64,000 nucleotides of DNA from Oreocharis arfaki (Eukaryota; Chordata; Aves; Passeriformes; Paramythiidae), in the NCBI GenBank assembly GCA_013398015.1, contig VZRR01012875.1:247053-311052 (forward strand), in the 5' to 3' direction. The notes under the pieces were generated by a model. The model saw only the letters and a program-made list of their open reading frames with translations. It did not search any database and was not told the DNA's origin. Shown here one piece after another: positions 1 through 13,300 of the stretch. A program made the position numbers and the translations under genes. How positions within the stretch are numbered: position 1 is the first letter of the stretch; the number at the start of each line of letters is the position of its first letter.

Positions 1-1991
1 TTTTAGATAGGGGCTAAAGTTGCCTCTCTGATGAAGAGCTTTGCATCTTAGTCATATGAGGCATGCTCTAAGCGTCACTCTGCTCATATTTGGGATATAA
101 CACCTTCCATCTGAAGAGAAGTGGTGACCACAAGATCACTAAACTGGATTTCAGTTCTTACTACAAAGTCAACTGCAGTTGTGCTCTGCATGGTCCTCTC
201 TGGGCAGGCAAATCTCAGGGTCTGCGTGGCGCACAGGGGACATGGCCACCTGCCCACCTGCCTGCTCCACCTCCCAACACAGGCACTCAGACACTGGGCA
301 AAGATTTCACCAGCCAGATTATTGTTCCTACAAAACAGATGACAGCTGAAGTCTCCAGCATCATGAGCATCACAGCTCTGCCTCCTTCTCGAGGCAGGTT
401 TAAAACTGGGTGACTCCAAACTCTGTGCCTTCACAGCAGAAGTCATCGCTGGAGACAGATGCAGTCTGCCCTCCTGGCTGCTCGGCACTGCAGCAGCACC
501 TTTCCCCATCCCACCACCTCCCTGCAAACCTCTCTGGAGGATTCTGCAATGCTGTGAGAAAGCAGAAAACTGCCAGGCATATTGATTGAATGCTGTGTCT
601 GCACCCAGAGAAACTGTCACAAAAGCTCCTGACACCTTTCCATGTATCCCTGTACATTTCTGGTCCAGAGCCATGGCACAGCCTCATATCGCTCAGTGGG
701 CATAAGGCAAAGCATCGTTCCTACACAACAAAAGTCCACAAGCACCCCAAAAGGCAATAGCCAGAAGATAAAATATAAAGGAGGCAGCTGCTCCTGATGG
801 TAACCTGGGGGGAGAACAGGGTGTGGAAAGGCTTAATATGATAAACTAAAGATTTCCTACTTGAATCTAAGATACAGAAAAATACCTTTTAAGGTTACTC
901 TGATTTCTATTGTTGTAGAAAACAATAACACAGATGGCCATTTTCTTCTTAAGCTAAGTACCTCTCACATCCTGCTTGGTTCTTTTCATTCCCTCACAGG
1001 TTCCATTTGATTAGTGAGAGATAACTTATGAAAAACAATTTCAAAGGCTGTACAGTGCCACACTCATTTTTCCAAATGCTGCTTTTAATGGGTTCGGCAC
1101 ACTCTGTGGTGTCCTGGGTTTTGTATTAAATAACCATAGAAAGTCACTGGGATACAGCTTCAATGATCAACTAACACAGATCTGATTATATGATCCAGGA
1201 AAAAAAAGCTTTTATGCTTCCTCTGGGCCATGGCTCTATGCTCTGCTTGCCTTTGCTGTTGTGTGCTTTGTACTCCTGTCTGCTTACTAGCACCAAGACA
1301 GCAATTTCACAGAATCTATGTGGTAGGTAACTTGGCAACCCTACCAGCCAGCGAAAACTATCATCATGTTACGATTTGCCTCAAGCTGGACAGGTGCACA
1401 TGAATTTAGGGCTAGAGTTAGAGCTGTGTCCGTGTGTCTCCATTGACTGTACACATGGAGAGTCATTTATCAGCTCCCACAGAGGCCACCTAATTCCCAT
1501 TGCACTGCAGGAGCTTATTGCCATCCTTTAAGCGCTTAAACCCCTGTTTTATCGCCTTCTCTTGTAATTAGGATGACACTTGACACATAAGAAAGAAAAA
1601 CCTGTCTTTGTCCACAGAATAAGCTAATATATGAGCTAATACATGGAAAAAGTCACAGAGAATGGGAATATAAAATCCTTTTCAATTCTCTGTAACTGGT
1701 CATGCTGTTGTATTCATCTTTGGTAGAAGCAAAAACAGGAGTGTTCAATTTTGGCATTCAGCTTCTGATGTGCATGGTGAGTAGGGCATGGCACCATCTC
1801 ATCCCTTCTCTGTTATACTGGCTTCATGCACAGACACAAGGAGAGCTCAGCTCCCCAGGCCCTGCAGAGCCCAGGGCACTCTCTGTTCTCATCCCCATTG
1901 TCAGGAGTCTGGGCACTGACGAGGCAACAGAGCCCACGGCAGGCACTGCGCTGGTGGGCTGCATCCTGCATTTCCGCGTTACAGAGACAGA
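1..1991. other. non-coding, nothing recognised
   Basis: I see no recognisable gene or mobile element here. The first 700 bases are somewhat richer in GC and C/T than what follows and carry open frames on both strands (the longest is 196 codons on the minus strand), none resembling a known family. The rest is ordinary AT-leaning unique sequence. Old, diverged repeats could be present and would not be visible by eye. Confidence 0.6.
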
Positions 1992-2135
1992 GAGCTAGGA
2001 AAGGTGGGACTGGAAGCACTGCCTTTCCTGGGTGGGAGGGCCCATGTCCTCCTCAGACACTGGGAGCTAGGAAAGGTGGGACTGGAAGCACTGCCTTTCC
2101 TGGGTGGGAGGGATCATGTCCTCCTCAGACACTGG
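1992..2135. repeat. 72-bp tandem duplication, two copies
   Basis: Two adjacent copies of a 72-bp unit, 1992-2063 and 2064-2135, each beginning GAGCTAGGAAAGG and ending in CAGACACTGG; a third copy starts (GAGCT) and stops at 2140. By eye the copies differ at only two adjacent bases (CC in copy one, AT in copy two, in the GGAGGG..CATG part), so the duplication looks recent. The length is a multiple of three, so a plus-strand open frame (1826-2212) reads through both copies as a 24-residue repeat. I do not regard that frame as a gene. Confidence 0.93.
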
Positions 2136-5100
2136 GAGCTCAGCAGAGTTTGAGCCAACCTGAACCCAGAGCTGCAAACAGTCTACCACAAGGCAGTCTC
2201 CTCAAACTCTGACTCGGTGACCAGGCTGAAAGTGCTGCTTTCTCTTCCATATCTCAACCCTAAACTGTTTCAGGTCTGGCTTTTAGAAGTATAGTGCAAT
2301 TTCACACGGGCAGTTTTTATGCTCCTTCATATTGTGGTCTCTCAAAGGGTATATGTGTATCAGGCATTTAAATGCTCACTTGCAATTAGATTTGTGTGCA
2401 TAAAGTGACAAAATAGTTTGAAGTCTAATTTTAACTGGCCTCTAAGGATGTACTATGAATCCAAACTTTAATTCTTGAAAAGGGGACTTCTAGCCTAAAG
2501 TTAGACAAATTTAATAGCCAGCTGCAAGAAGAGTTATTCCTGCCCCCATTGTGTCCCCTCCCCTGTCCACTCTCTGATTCCACAGAGGCTGTGTTCATGA
2601 AGCTGAATTAACAGAAGACAACTCACTGTTTTTTTCCCCTTCCCCTCCAAGACTCTTTCTTTTTCCACAACTTAGTTCAAGGTATCAGACAATGACTCCC
2701 AGAAGAGCAAGGAAATACACAGGGAAGACAACTGATCATTAGAGTAATTTAGCCTCATTGCCAGAGTGAATGACAAAAAAATCAAGGGCAAAACAACTTT
2801 AAATTAGAACAAAATCAGGCCCAGCATAGGGCTTTCAAGCATAGATCTGCTGTACTAATGGCAACTGAGAGACAAGAACACCTGCAGCTCATTTCCACCA
2901 ACACTGCTTTGACTGCATGTTTCTATGGCCTCTTCCCAGGGTGAAGTTCACCTGCTTTCCTGGTATAACTTTTGAGGCTGTTACAGAGGCTCCAGTGTAA
3001 AAATAATAATTAACTTCTGAAAGCAGAGGCTTACAAATGGCATTGTTTGATTTGCAGTACGTTTCGCTCAATTTTTCTTCTGCGCAGAGAATTCTTAAGG
3101 AGAATGCTGACAAACAAGCAGCATAAGGTCTATGTATTATTAAAATTTAAAACACATGCTGCATACACAGAATGTCAAAAGAATATGTTAATCAAGTACA
3201 AGTAAGCCAGCTTGATCAGCTCTTCTCTGTGATGGTGCAAAGCTGGGGAAGTTGCCAATCGAAGAGTTGCTCTGGCTCCTTGTAACCACAGAGGATTTAT
3301 CCAAACACATTAAAGAAAGCGTACACACATACTCTTCAAACTCATGCACTTCTCATACTCTAGTGGATTCATGTTGATGATTCAGAAAACAATGTAAACC
3401 TTTGAATTTTATTTCACTGTAGGGCGTTTCCAGAACTACAGCATTCAAACTGTGACCCCAAGCTACGAGAGAGCAAGGAGGAAAAAAACTGACCATGAGC
3501 TACACGTCCATGCAGGCTTAGCAAACATATCCAGAGCAGTCTTCAAAATACCTGTCATTAATGATAGCTCATATCTTATCCCTCTCTTCTGTTGCTTCAG
3601 CAGGAAACAACAGGAATTAAAACACATATTGGTTTCTAAGGACTGGATTCTTACTTGAAATAACTTGAAAGAGGTTATTTCGCTTACAGCACTGAAACTA
3701 GAGTTTTGTTTCCAGTTTCAAATCAGTTTCTCTCATTCAAGCAAGAAGCAGGTCCTTGGTTTGCATTTCCTTTGCCACATTTCTAATATTCAGGTCATCG
3801 CTTACCTGCAGTTAAAAGTGTTTGATGGCTGAAGAACAATTTTGTTTTATAAAATGAAAATACAAGAAAGCTCTTCCTAGGTTTAAAATTCCTTGCTCTT
3901 AGAAAAACTCCAACAGCTGGCTAATAAATAATATTCATAGCGACCTCTGGTTTCAGTTTACAATCGTTCACTTGTTGGGTCTAGGGTTGGGTTGTCATTT
4001 GTTCGCTTTTTCCACTAAACAAAGAAGTCTCAGATTAATAGAGGCTTAGATCCAAATGAGAGTTTGTGGATGGCATTACTGTGCAGCAGCAGAGCTGAAT
4101 GTCGCAGGTGTGATTCCCATTGATAGCAGGTTACAGCACAAAGTCACAGCGTGGCACAGGCAGTGCTCCAGCCACAGACAGACACGTGTCAGAGGCAGTT
4201 CCCTCTACTGCACATTCACTCTGGGGGTAAATGAAAATGGATGGAACAGCATTTTTATACAAATGCCGTGGGGAAATCTTGTCCAGCTGAAGTTAGGTAT
4301 GATCTGTGCCATCTAACAGGAGAATTCATTTAAATTTATAAGTTCACTGCAAAGCAAATATGTTGGTGGGGAGCGAGGGGAAGTTGTGGGGATTTTTTTT
4401 GTTTGGGTTTGTTTGTGGGTTTTTCCCTCCAGAGGGTGAATAATGAGCAGTAATGTAGCAGGCAGGTCACTGCCCTTTCACATTCCTTTACATTATATTT
4501 ACAATGTGCCTCTTAGAGTGGCATTTGCTCCTTTTAATCACATTCTCCTATTGTAAGTGTTAATTTCTATAGACTTCACAGAATTTTTGCTAGAATTCCT
4601 TCTCCCACCACCACCCCCCCCCTCCAGTTTGGAATGATTTGCTGTGCAGAAACCAGTTTTGCTGACAGTTACTCTTTCCACAGGAGTTCCCTTAAGTGGA
4701 CTCCAGTGAGTTACTGTTTATCCCCCTGACCTGTGGCATGGGTTGGGAAAAGATGCACAAAGAAGCATAGAGAATACTAAAAAGATGTGATCAGCCAGTT
4801 TTACTGCATAAATCCCTTTCAGACCTCAAACATCTCACTCTGTTAACATAAACTGTGCACAAAGGGAGGCATAAAAACTTCTTCAGCAATTCAGACCTTA
4901 AATGTTAGTAGTACAGGGAATTTCAACCATGTACTGACAAAATACCAACCAGGAAAGCTAATGTCCAGAGAGACTCTTACAAGGGACTGGTGCTTCAAGC
5001 ATTACTATTCCATTTCTTTAAACAGTGTTGCTTTCACTGGGACTGTAATTGCTGCTTCTATTTGAATAACTGCCAGAAAATTCTCTATACCAATAAACTC

Positions 5101-7026
5101 CATTGTCATTGTGAGGTTGATATTACATTTGATAACAGATTTTAAAAATAAACACTATTTATCCATCAAAAAAATTCAATCAATACATCCAAAATTTATA
5201 TTCAGAAGACATCTTCACTTCGCTTTTAAACAAATAATTTCATCATAACCTACTTCTTAGTTAAACTACAATAAGTTTTCACATTATATTACAGAAGCAA
5301 TGGCTATTCAGTTCTAAATAATGGCTCCTTTGCTAGACAAGTCAATGGAAATTGATTTGTTTCAGCCTCCTGTGCTCACCCACACAAAGCCTGTGTACAA
5401 CAACCCTATTGACTTCAGCAAACAGTATTCAACCTTGCATCCTCAAGGACTCGTGGCAAAATTTTTAAATCATTCCCTTCTTGTGTTGTACCCTTTATGG
5501 AACAGGACTGCATTTAAATGTCAGTCTCCAGCAATAATGCTGTAAAGAGAAAATTGGTCACAGAATTGAAAATCCACTTTTTATTGAAATGTACAGCACA
5601 GGATTGGATATAAGAATGAAGAAAATTAAGATGCATTGAACTTCAAAATGAAAAGCATTGACTGTACATACAGTAAAAGGAAACAGACTCCAGCAGCCTG
5701 TCTACACAAGAGAGTTTTGGCACACAAGCCACCCAATGGGCAAGCCAGGCTGTCTGCCATAAAGCTCCCATCTGCACACAAAGTGCTCTGCATGGCACAC
5801 AGGCCTTTTCCAGCCCTGTGTACTGGATATTTTCTCTCTTCTACAAACAAGAACATTTAAAAACAATTAAAATAAAGACTAGGGATATTAGCATGGCAGG
5901 AGCATAAAGTGCAGTATCAGAGACAAGAGACCATATGGCCCATCAAAATCTGTGTTTGTAAGCCTTGGAAATACAAATGAAGCATATTCCCATCCTTTTA
6001 ATCCATCTTTTCCTACTTAAATCTGATTATCAACTTTACCCCTACATATCCAAAAGTAAATGCCACATTTTACATTTCAAGCACACGCATAATCAAAAAC
6101 AATTGTGAAAAATCCATATCTGAATGTCTTCAAGGCTGGTGCTTGACCTCAGGTTCTGAGCTAGTCACCATCTCACATAATGCAGTGGTTTCCATTTGTT
6201 CTGCTTGGTTTTTACTTTTTGTATAACATTTAAGAGACCACCTTTGGCATCTGAGAGATTGCATGACAACAGCTTTGTTTGCACACATCATGGCATTATT
6301 TTCACTTACATTTCACACACATTTCACAAAATGCCAAGAATTTAGTGAATGTTCCCCAGCAATTACCCTGAAGTATTAAGCTTAACAGTTATTTATGTGA
6401 TAAAAACCTCTGAAGTGGTTACTTGGATATATTTTATGTTGGTTAACCTTCACCAAAAGGGATGACCAGATAATTTTTGTCTTCTTGTTTCTATTACACC
6501 AGTGTGCATAGCACATTATTTACTAGTTCACTGAGCTAAGTGACCACATTAAAATCTGAAGCATGGCAGAAATCAGTCCTGTTCTCTTGCTTAGGTTTCT
6601 TTGCTGGATTTTATTTTAAGAACAGGAAAGGATTTGCCATGTGTGGGTAGAACATAACACACCACGGCATTGGTCAGGTCGTGGTGAGACTGTAGCACAC
6701 ATAAGAACGATTAACAGTAGAAAACAAAAATGAACAGCCGATGAAAAAATCTTTGTTTCACTTGAAAAGAAGAGGCTCAAAGTGTTTAAATGCAATCCCA
6801 TTAGCACAGTTTATCTGCATTCCTTATAATGAAAGAGATATTTAAACTTCTGTACATAAATTTGAATGCTGGTTTTCAGATTGGCGTTTTCTTTCTGTCC
6901 ACTAAATGTCACTTGTGGTGTTTCTCCTCTAACAAACAATTCTTATATCATCGTATCAGGTATATTAACATTTTGTCTCTCTCTTTATCTGTATTTACTG
7001 CTGTGTTCTAAAACTCATTTCTTCAC
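2136..7026. other. non-coding, low-complexity patches only
   Basis: No gene recognised. Visible items are a T/G-rich patch at about 4391-4425, a C-rich patch at 4604-4625 that includes a run of nine C (4614-4622), and AT-rich stretches around 5100-5300. Open frames are short and overlap on both strands. Confidence 0.6.
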
Positions 7027-7199
7027 CCAGGTTACAGAAGCATCCATTTGCTTCTCAAAAATGGCCTTACAGCTATTTAAAATTACTCCTTCTCTTTCCT
7101 TATCTAACCTTGCCTCTCCTGTCAATCTCTTCTTGATTGCTTCATTAAAACAAGAAATGTCCTCTTCTGAGTGATCACCTGAAGTGATATGCTCATCAA
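7027..7199 (-). CDS. candidate internal coding exon, gene unknown
   Basis: On the minus strand an open frame (7263 down to 7015) contains a stretch that looks like an internal exon. Just upstream is a good splice acceptor: a T-rich tract with a branch-like CTAAT and then TTTTCAG, with AG at 7201-7200. The frame from there encodes about 57 mixed charged and hydrophobic residues, beginning DEHITSGDHSEEDISCFNEA and continuing through a Lys/Arg/Glu-rich part to DASVTW. The likely donor is GTGAAG at 7026-7021, giving a 173-base exon; a second possible donor, GTAACC at 7035-7030, would give 164 bases. The composition is more protein-like than other frames here. I do not recognise the family, and no partner exons were identified, so it may be chance or an exon fragment. 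Confidence 0.28.
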
Positions 7200-8133
7200 C
7201 TGAAAACACATTAGAAAACAAAAGATCTGACCATAAGCCACCAATACCACAAAAACCTTTCACATGTCAGAAATGCTATTTCCAGCTCTGAGTGAGAGGA
7301 TTTAAAGACACTTGCCTACAGTTTGGAGGCTTAGGTTTAACAAGGAAAGAGGGAGATTTAACAGCAAAAGTTGATTATAAAAGAAAAAAAAATAAAGAAT
7401 TTATCTTGTTTACCTGATTAAGGACATAAAAATCCACCATCAGCATATCATTGGGACACATCAGAATAGAAGCAAGATCATATACTCTAGAGACAAGAAC
7501 TGAGAAGCAAAAGCATTCTTGTTAAAAGTTACTAAAAGACTCTGCATCACCAGAAAAACATGGGAACAGTAAGGACACAAAAAATTTTCTTATTATTTCC
7601 TTTTAAAATTGAGGCTTGATCATCTTAAAGAAGGAAATAAATCATACACCATTGTAATAGCAGGGAATTAGATGTGGACATGGTGATCAAGAAGATCCTT
7701 ACCCAGTGTTTATACAAAGGAAAGATGTTCAGTGTAAACATGGAGCTTGTATAGCCAGACAAGATTATCCTGTTGGTGTGGAGTATTTGCAAGAAAAAAA
7801 AGATCAAGAAAGATAAAAGCCATATATTTACAAGGATGAAAGCCTTCTGCTGGGGAGTGGCGGTGGGGATAAGTGATGACTACTTCCAGAAGGAAACAAG
7901 GGAGAGAGAACGGGAGAGAAAGAGAGAGTTGTTTTGCCCAGTGTGCTGGATGTGTTTCTGAGCACTCCAGCTCTGACACAGCTGGTGGCAGCCAGTTCTG
8001 AGGAGCAGGAACAGGACACGGTTTGCTCTACCACAAATAAGGGTATCTTTGAAAAGGATCCCCAACAAGAATGTGCCACTTCTGAAAAAAAAAAATGTCT
8101 CCCAAATGTTCTCACTAAGCTGTTACAGGTTTC
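7200..8133. other. non-coding, with a purine-rich tract
   Basis: Mostly unique sequence. A GA-rich purine tract lies at about 7899-7928. A plus-strand frame (7934-8140, about 68 codons) ends just before the candidate terminal exon at 8134-8418 and is in a different frame from it. The roughly 40 bases between a possible donor (CAG|GT near 8130) and a possible acceptor (AG at 8169-8170) are too few for a normal vertebrate intron. If the two frames belong together, they are more likely joined by a frameshift in a decayed copy. Confidence 0.45.
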
Positions 8134-8418
8134 TTGCTAGTTCTTCAGCATTGTTGTTTCATCAGTGCAGTTAAGAAAAATTTAGGACAAGCAAAAAAAA
8201 TTAGGAACTTGGCTCAAAAGTCCTTGCTTCAGTACACCTCTCACAAGAAAGCCCTGGAGAAAGTGAATTCAGTGTCTATCTGTACTGAAAAGAAAAAAAG
8301 CAAACCAAAAACACAGACTCTCAGCTGTACTACCTCACCAAGTATCCTGAAAAATGGCCAAAGGCGAAGAATAAAAAATCTTGATCTCACTGAACTCAAA
8401 TCATCAAACTCCCATTAA
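8134..8418 (+). CDS. weak candidate terminal exon or decayed coding copy
   Basis: This open frame ends at a TAA (8416-8418). Its right part, from about 8171, is Lys-rich and reads like a basic disordered protein tail (for example KKNLGQAKKIRNLAQKSLLQ). A pyrimidine-rich stretch with AG at 8164-8165 or 8169-8170 could be an acceptor, and an AATAAA at 8660-8665 lies about 240 bases past the stop. Against it, the Lys richness partly comes from A-rich DNA, no upstream exon fits with a normal intron, and no family is recognised. The neighbouring minus-strand candidate exon at 7027-7199 cannot belong to the same transcript. Confidence 0.17.
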   Translation: MLVLQHCCFISAVKKNLGQAKKIRNLAQKSLLQYTSHKKALEKVNSVSICTEKKKSKPKTQTLSCTTSPSILKNGQRRRIKNLDLTELKSSNSH

Positions 8419-10129
8419 CTTCCAGGGGACAAGACTCAACCCAGGAATCATAGCAAGAGGCAGTGAAGGAGAAACAACAAAAGATGGGCATGGAAGAAGC
8501 ACAAATGCTCAAACCAGGTCTTAAGCCCACAACATGTTACCACTGCCCTACACAGAACTTCAGGGAGTCTGTAAATAGCTATAACTATGCATTGCAACTT
8601 TCTTTATCTATCTTTCTGGTGTTTAGGTTGGGGTTTTTTTACCATTAGAAGTTCAGAGAAATAAAACCCTGTCTCCAATAGCTGTGAAAGAAGCAGCATT
8701 CAGTCCTGAATTTTGTATCTTCAACCCGTCTCCTTGGGGACCAACAAAATTGTTTCACAGAATCATTTGCCATTTCCTGCCATCTTTAAGAGACTTCAGT
8801 ACCTGAAAGCTGCACCAGAGACTTTCCCTAAGGTCTCAACACTTAGTATTTCATGAAAACATCAACTTGAATTTATAAATTAAATATTCAGTCCTTGAAT
8901 TGGCAAGAGAAAGACTGAGACAACTGTAACTAAAAGGACCTCAATGTAGAAAATAAGTGTGAATAAACTCACTTTAAAAGAAAGAGGAAAATGTATGTTT
9001 GATTATGCAGAGCAGATTCAGATCTTGGCTTGGTTAGCGCTGTGCCAGACTAGAGCAGAGAGTAGAAGCACACATGGCTGGGGGAGTTCAGCAAGAAACA
9101 AATCTCACTCACATTAATGAAACCAGGCAGAGCAGGTGAACAGAAATTGGTTAATTAACAGCATGAATATTAACAAGATCAATGGCAAAATCTAAAACTG
9201 CAACTGACAATCAGTGGGAAAAATAATAATATTCAAGTGTACCTAAGCTTATTTTTTTTCCCGTCTTTTCTATGGTGAAAGATAACCAGTAATCTTTAAA
9301 TAAATTTTAACCACAATGTCACAAACTAAGCAGTGTGTGAACCTCAAGAAGAGGGAGGCAGCTTCTTTGTAGCAGCTGCTCTGTGCCACCATGCTGCTAA
9401 TTACTTAAACCAAATGTTAGGATTCAGGGCACAGCACAGTTTATCAGTCCAAGGTAAGCAACAAGAGACACGCCTCGCTCCTAGGACATGATGGAAATGT
9501 TACTTCTCTCATTCTCTGGGGTATGTTGGCAGTGTGACATGAAAAGGTGCCTTGCCATTTCATCCTGATAACAGACAGGCCTCCAGAGAGGGACTCACGA
9601 GAAATACAACGTTTATATTGGATGGTCAGGACCAAAACAGTGCCATTCACACTTTGTACAGTTCCCAAAAGCAAAATGCAACCCACTGCTCTAAAAGCAT
9701 GAACCTTGCATGCCCAATGAATTCATAGAACATTCCACCAGCCTTTCTCACTTCACACCTCACATTTCTGGGGTTGATGAATGAAATACAAACTGCCCAG
9801 CCCTAGTAATGAAGGAGTTAACAACCCAGCCACCAAGAAAAAGAAACAAAAAGCTGTTTTCCTCCACTTTGTCACTGTTTTTCAATATAACAGTTACCAT
9901 GAATTAATTACTGGAAGTCTCCATTAGGACTCTTAACATTTAGAGTGAAAGTTCAGCATAAACTCAGGGTCACTGTTTACAGTGCTCTCTGAGCAAGCAG
10001 CCTTATTGCTTGGAAGTAACCATGAATGTTAAAAGGTACAAGGCAAGTATAACGAGGAAATGAAATACAGAACTCTAAAAATATCCCCCTGATCTATGCA
10101 TGTAGTGTGGTGTCTGACAAATTCAATTA
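8419..10129. other. non-coding, nothing recognised
   Basis: Apart from the AATAAA at 8660-8665, I see only unique AT-leaning sequence with short random frames. Confidence 0.6.
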
Positions 10130-10350
10130 AATATGTCATACATCATTCCTACAATGTTATTGATAGAGACATAGCAGTATTGAATTTTAATTATTCAGCT
10201 GGTATTGATCCCAAAATAATCTGGTGAAAATCATTTCGGGTTGTCGGTACCCCCAGGAGACAACAGCTATTATCTAATTATAAATCACACTGTGTCGTTT
10301 GACAAAAGGTTAGGGCTTTCTTTTTACACAGTTTTGCAGTCAGATTCTCA
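10130..10350. promoter_or_regulatory. candidate conserved non-coding element
   Basis: A compact unique block without low-complexity character, containing homeodomain-type cores (CTAATTATAAA near 10275-10285) and other intact short motifs such as GACAAAAGG (near 10300). It resembles vertebrate conserved regulatory DNA, but conservation cannot be judged from one sequence, so this is a guess from texture. Confidence 0.2.
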
Positions 10351-13300
10351 TGGATAAATCAGAGTGACATGATTGCCTGCAAATGCTAATTATTTTCTTC
10401 CCATTGAGCATCTATTCCATTACCGTACTCGTAAAAGTGAGCTCTTAGTGCATGTAGCAAATTCCCAAACACGCAACCACAATAAAGGAATTGGGATTTC
10501 AGATTTTTATTCCATACTGACCTTGAGCAAGCAATTGTAACGCTCGCAGGGTTTGCATTTTCCCCAAGGAGAAGAGTGGGACAATATTTGCAGTGCCCAC
10601 TCCTGTTAAATGCCTTCAGATCCTCAGAGGAAAGCTGCTGAGCAGCAGCAAACTTTCCTTTCCAGCTCACATGGAGACAAAGAGGATAGCTAATAATCCC
10701 TCAGTGTTCTCTTCCAGAAATCTAGGTTTCCGTCCGCACTGCCCTGCAGCCATCAGGGACCTGTGTGACTGAGGCTATCCATCTGTTTTCTCTTCCCTTT
10801 ATCAGATCTTGGGCCCAGTGGAGGGAGCACACATTCCCAAATCATGGAGCCAGTGTGAGCAACCAGCTTTTTCCTCTGATGAGAGCTGGCTTTTGGCTCA
10901 AGCACCCTCCACTGACCAACAGCAGCAGCACAGCCACACAGGCAGAGCTCTGCTCCGCTGGGAGAGCCAAGGGCAGCCAGTGCAGCTCCCCGGGGGAGGC
11001 AGGCAGAGGGAATCTTTACGGGGAATCCAATAGCCTCTGACAGACGCTATCCCTGCAGGGTACATTTATGTATAAGGAAAGAAGGTGATAAAAGTGCCTG
11101 ATCATTGCTCCCTAAAACACAATGACTTAAACAACTGCACTGATGGTCTGTAATAAACACACCGTTCAGTGCCATTCTGGGACTCCCTTTTTCCCCACAC
11201 ATGCCTTGAACTTTATGATACAGAAATAAGGATAAAATAAATGATCAGCGACAAATGGCCTAAACGGAGGACACGAAATCTGAAAGGGGAGGTTAAATAT
11301 TCGGAAAACTAGAAATGTCCTCCTTTAGATTTGAATTTTAACTGATTTGAAAATGTCACTATTGAGTCAAGGACAGTTTAGAGACTAAAGAAATTTTTCA
11401 GCTGAAACAAGGGACATTTTGGAAAATCAGGTTCAGATGAGAAACACACACATGAAAGCCATCACTTGGCACTCATTGCAGTCTGGAAGCCCTGGGTGGG
11501 CTGTGGGACTCACTTTATTCTGTGAGACAATGTTTTCACACTTGCACCAGAGATCTCCAATATTGTGACATTTTCTGCAGTTCATGGATTTCAGAGACTC
11601 CGCAGGGAGAGTGACTACAGTCCTTCCTTTCCTAGCACACTCCTGAACTGAAGGGTCTCTCAGAAAAAGGAAGACTCAGTATTAGCAGCAGCTAGATTAG
11701 CACCTAGCCTGTGCTCTTTTGCAGGAGTGAGGGACTGCCAGGGTCTCCCGTGCATGTTATTACCAGAGACTCGTAACAATACAATAGGTTTTAAGTACTT
11801 GGTGGCTTAAGTTCTAGTTTGAACGGTGAATTGCCATGGAATAACCCCAAGACTTCCTTTCATGCCATTTCACAGAAAGCAAAAATATTAGGTAGCATTA
11901 AAAGCTCCTCTAGCTGACCTTTTTAAGTCTCTCTTAGTACATCTAGGTGAAGTCAGGGCTGTGTTCACTCCCAGTTACTTATCCACTCTCCATTTTCATT
12001 CTTTTAATTACCCCAAAACTCTCCCACAAAGAAATTCAACAAATCACTGCCAAAAAGAGAAAATCCCCAGCATGATCCACTTAAGCTGCAACACAATTCT
12101 TAGTCACTTTTCATACCTGAGCTACTTTCACCTCAGCCATCTAAAATGAAAAGCTGTATGTCCTAAGCTAGCTTGCTTCTTTTAAAACACTTCATTTCAT
12201 TACTCCTTTCTATTATTATATGTCCTTTCTATTTTCAGGCTTTGTTTTATAAAATGTGAATCTGTGACCAGTCCTTTTTCATGATTAACCTCGCATATTC
12301 ATAACTACCAGTGGTTTATTTCTTACTCTGAACATGACTTCTCATTTTGCTTCCTCTTTATAGTATTCTGTGTTGTGCCCAAAACTTCATGAACAAATAA
12401 ATGCCCTGGGAAGCAGAGAGTCTCAGCTGGGTGTACAGCTGTGGGTAGTTACTCTGGGAGTGTGGATAATACAAAGCCAAGGGGAATCTCCCGAATGCAC
12501 CTGAAGGAAAATAATGCCAAGAGATGTCAGGCTCACCACACACATTTCTTGCTGTTCTGGCTGCACAAACATGTGTCTTGCCCACCACAGCCAAGTTCTA
12601 CCAGTCCAACCAAGCCCATCTAGAGCTCTAGATTAGACTTACACACCCATCACCACTGACTCACAGGTGGTGATGCAGAAAAGCTCCATTTCCTTCCCAG
12701 CATGGCCACCCAGGGACCTAAGGAAAAGACACATATTCTTATAACTTGCCACCCAAAACGGAGGCGATGCCTAGCAACAAGAGAAAAATTCTGTGAACAA
12801 AACACAGAAGAAAACCTACCTGTTAATTCTGAGGTAAATACAAAGTTGTAAAGAAACCCATATTTTAAACAATCCAAGGGGTTTTGAGAAACTGAAGACC
12901 TGTGTGGTTTGAAAAGGTTACATTCTACAAGGCTTGAACTATCCCAGACAAATGACACCATGTCACAGGCAGTACCAAAAGCCACTGACTGGGCAATGGC
13001 AGCTCGCAGGTGTACAGAAAATCTGCATCCAATCATAAGTAAAAATAAAGGCAGAATTAGAGCAGGACTGTGAAGCCTTTGGCTTGGAGGCCTTCCACAT
13101 GGATGCCATCCATCAAATTCCCTACTATGCATGGACGTGACATCAGATCCAGGCAAAATGTAGCTTTTTTCACCATTGAGCCACTTGGCTTTGTTTCACA
13201 TGTCTGATTGTGTGACTTTTTTCCCCCTGAAATTTCAGCTGTTATTCAGTCATATGTCTTTTAAACCTTTTCATTGTAACACCATATTTCAATATTCCAT

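Noticed and set aside
84..674. Minus-strand open frame of 196 codons, the longest in the window
   Set aside because: No recognisable domain, overlapped by plus-strand frames, in a stop-poor GC-richer stretch. Chance is the simpler explanation.
8748..8780. CACAGAATCATT-like string resembling the reverse of a CR1 tail
   Set aside because: The following bases do not match the CR1 3' end, so the similarity is limited to a dozen bases.
12650..13156. Minus-strand frame of 168 codons
   Set aside because: No family recognised and no clear splice or promoter context.
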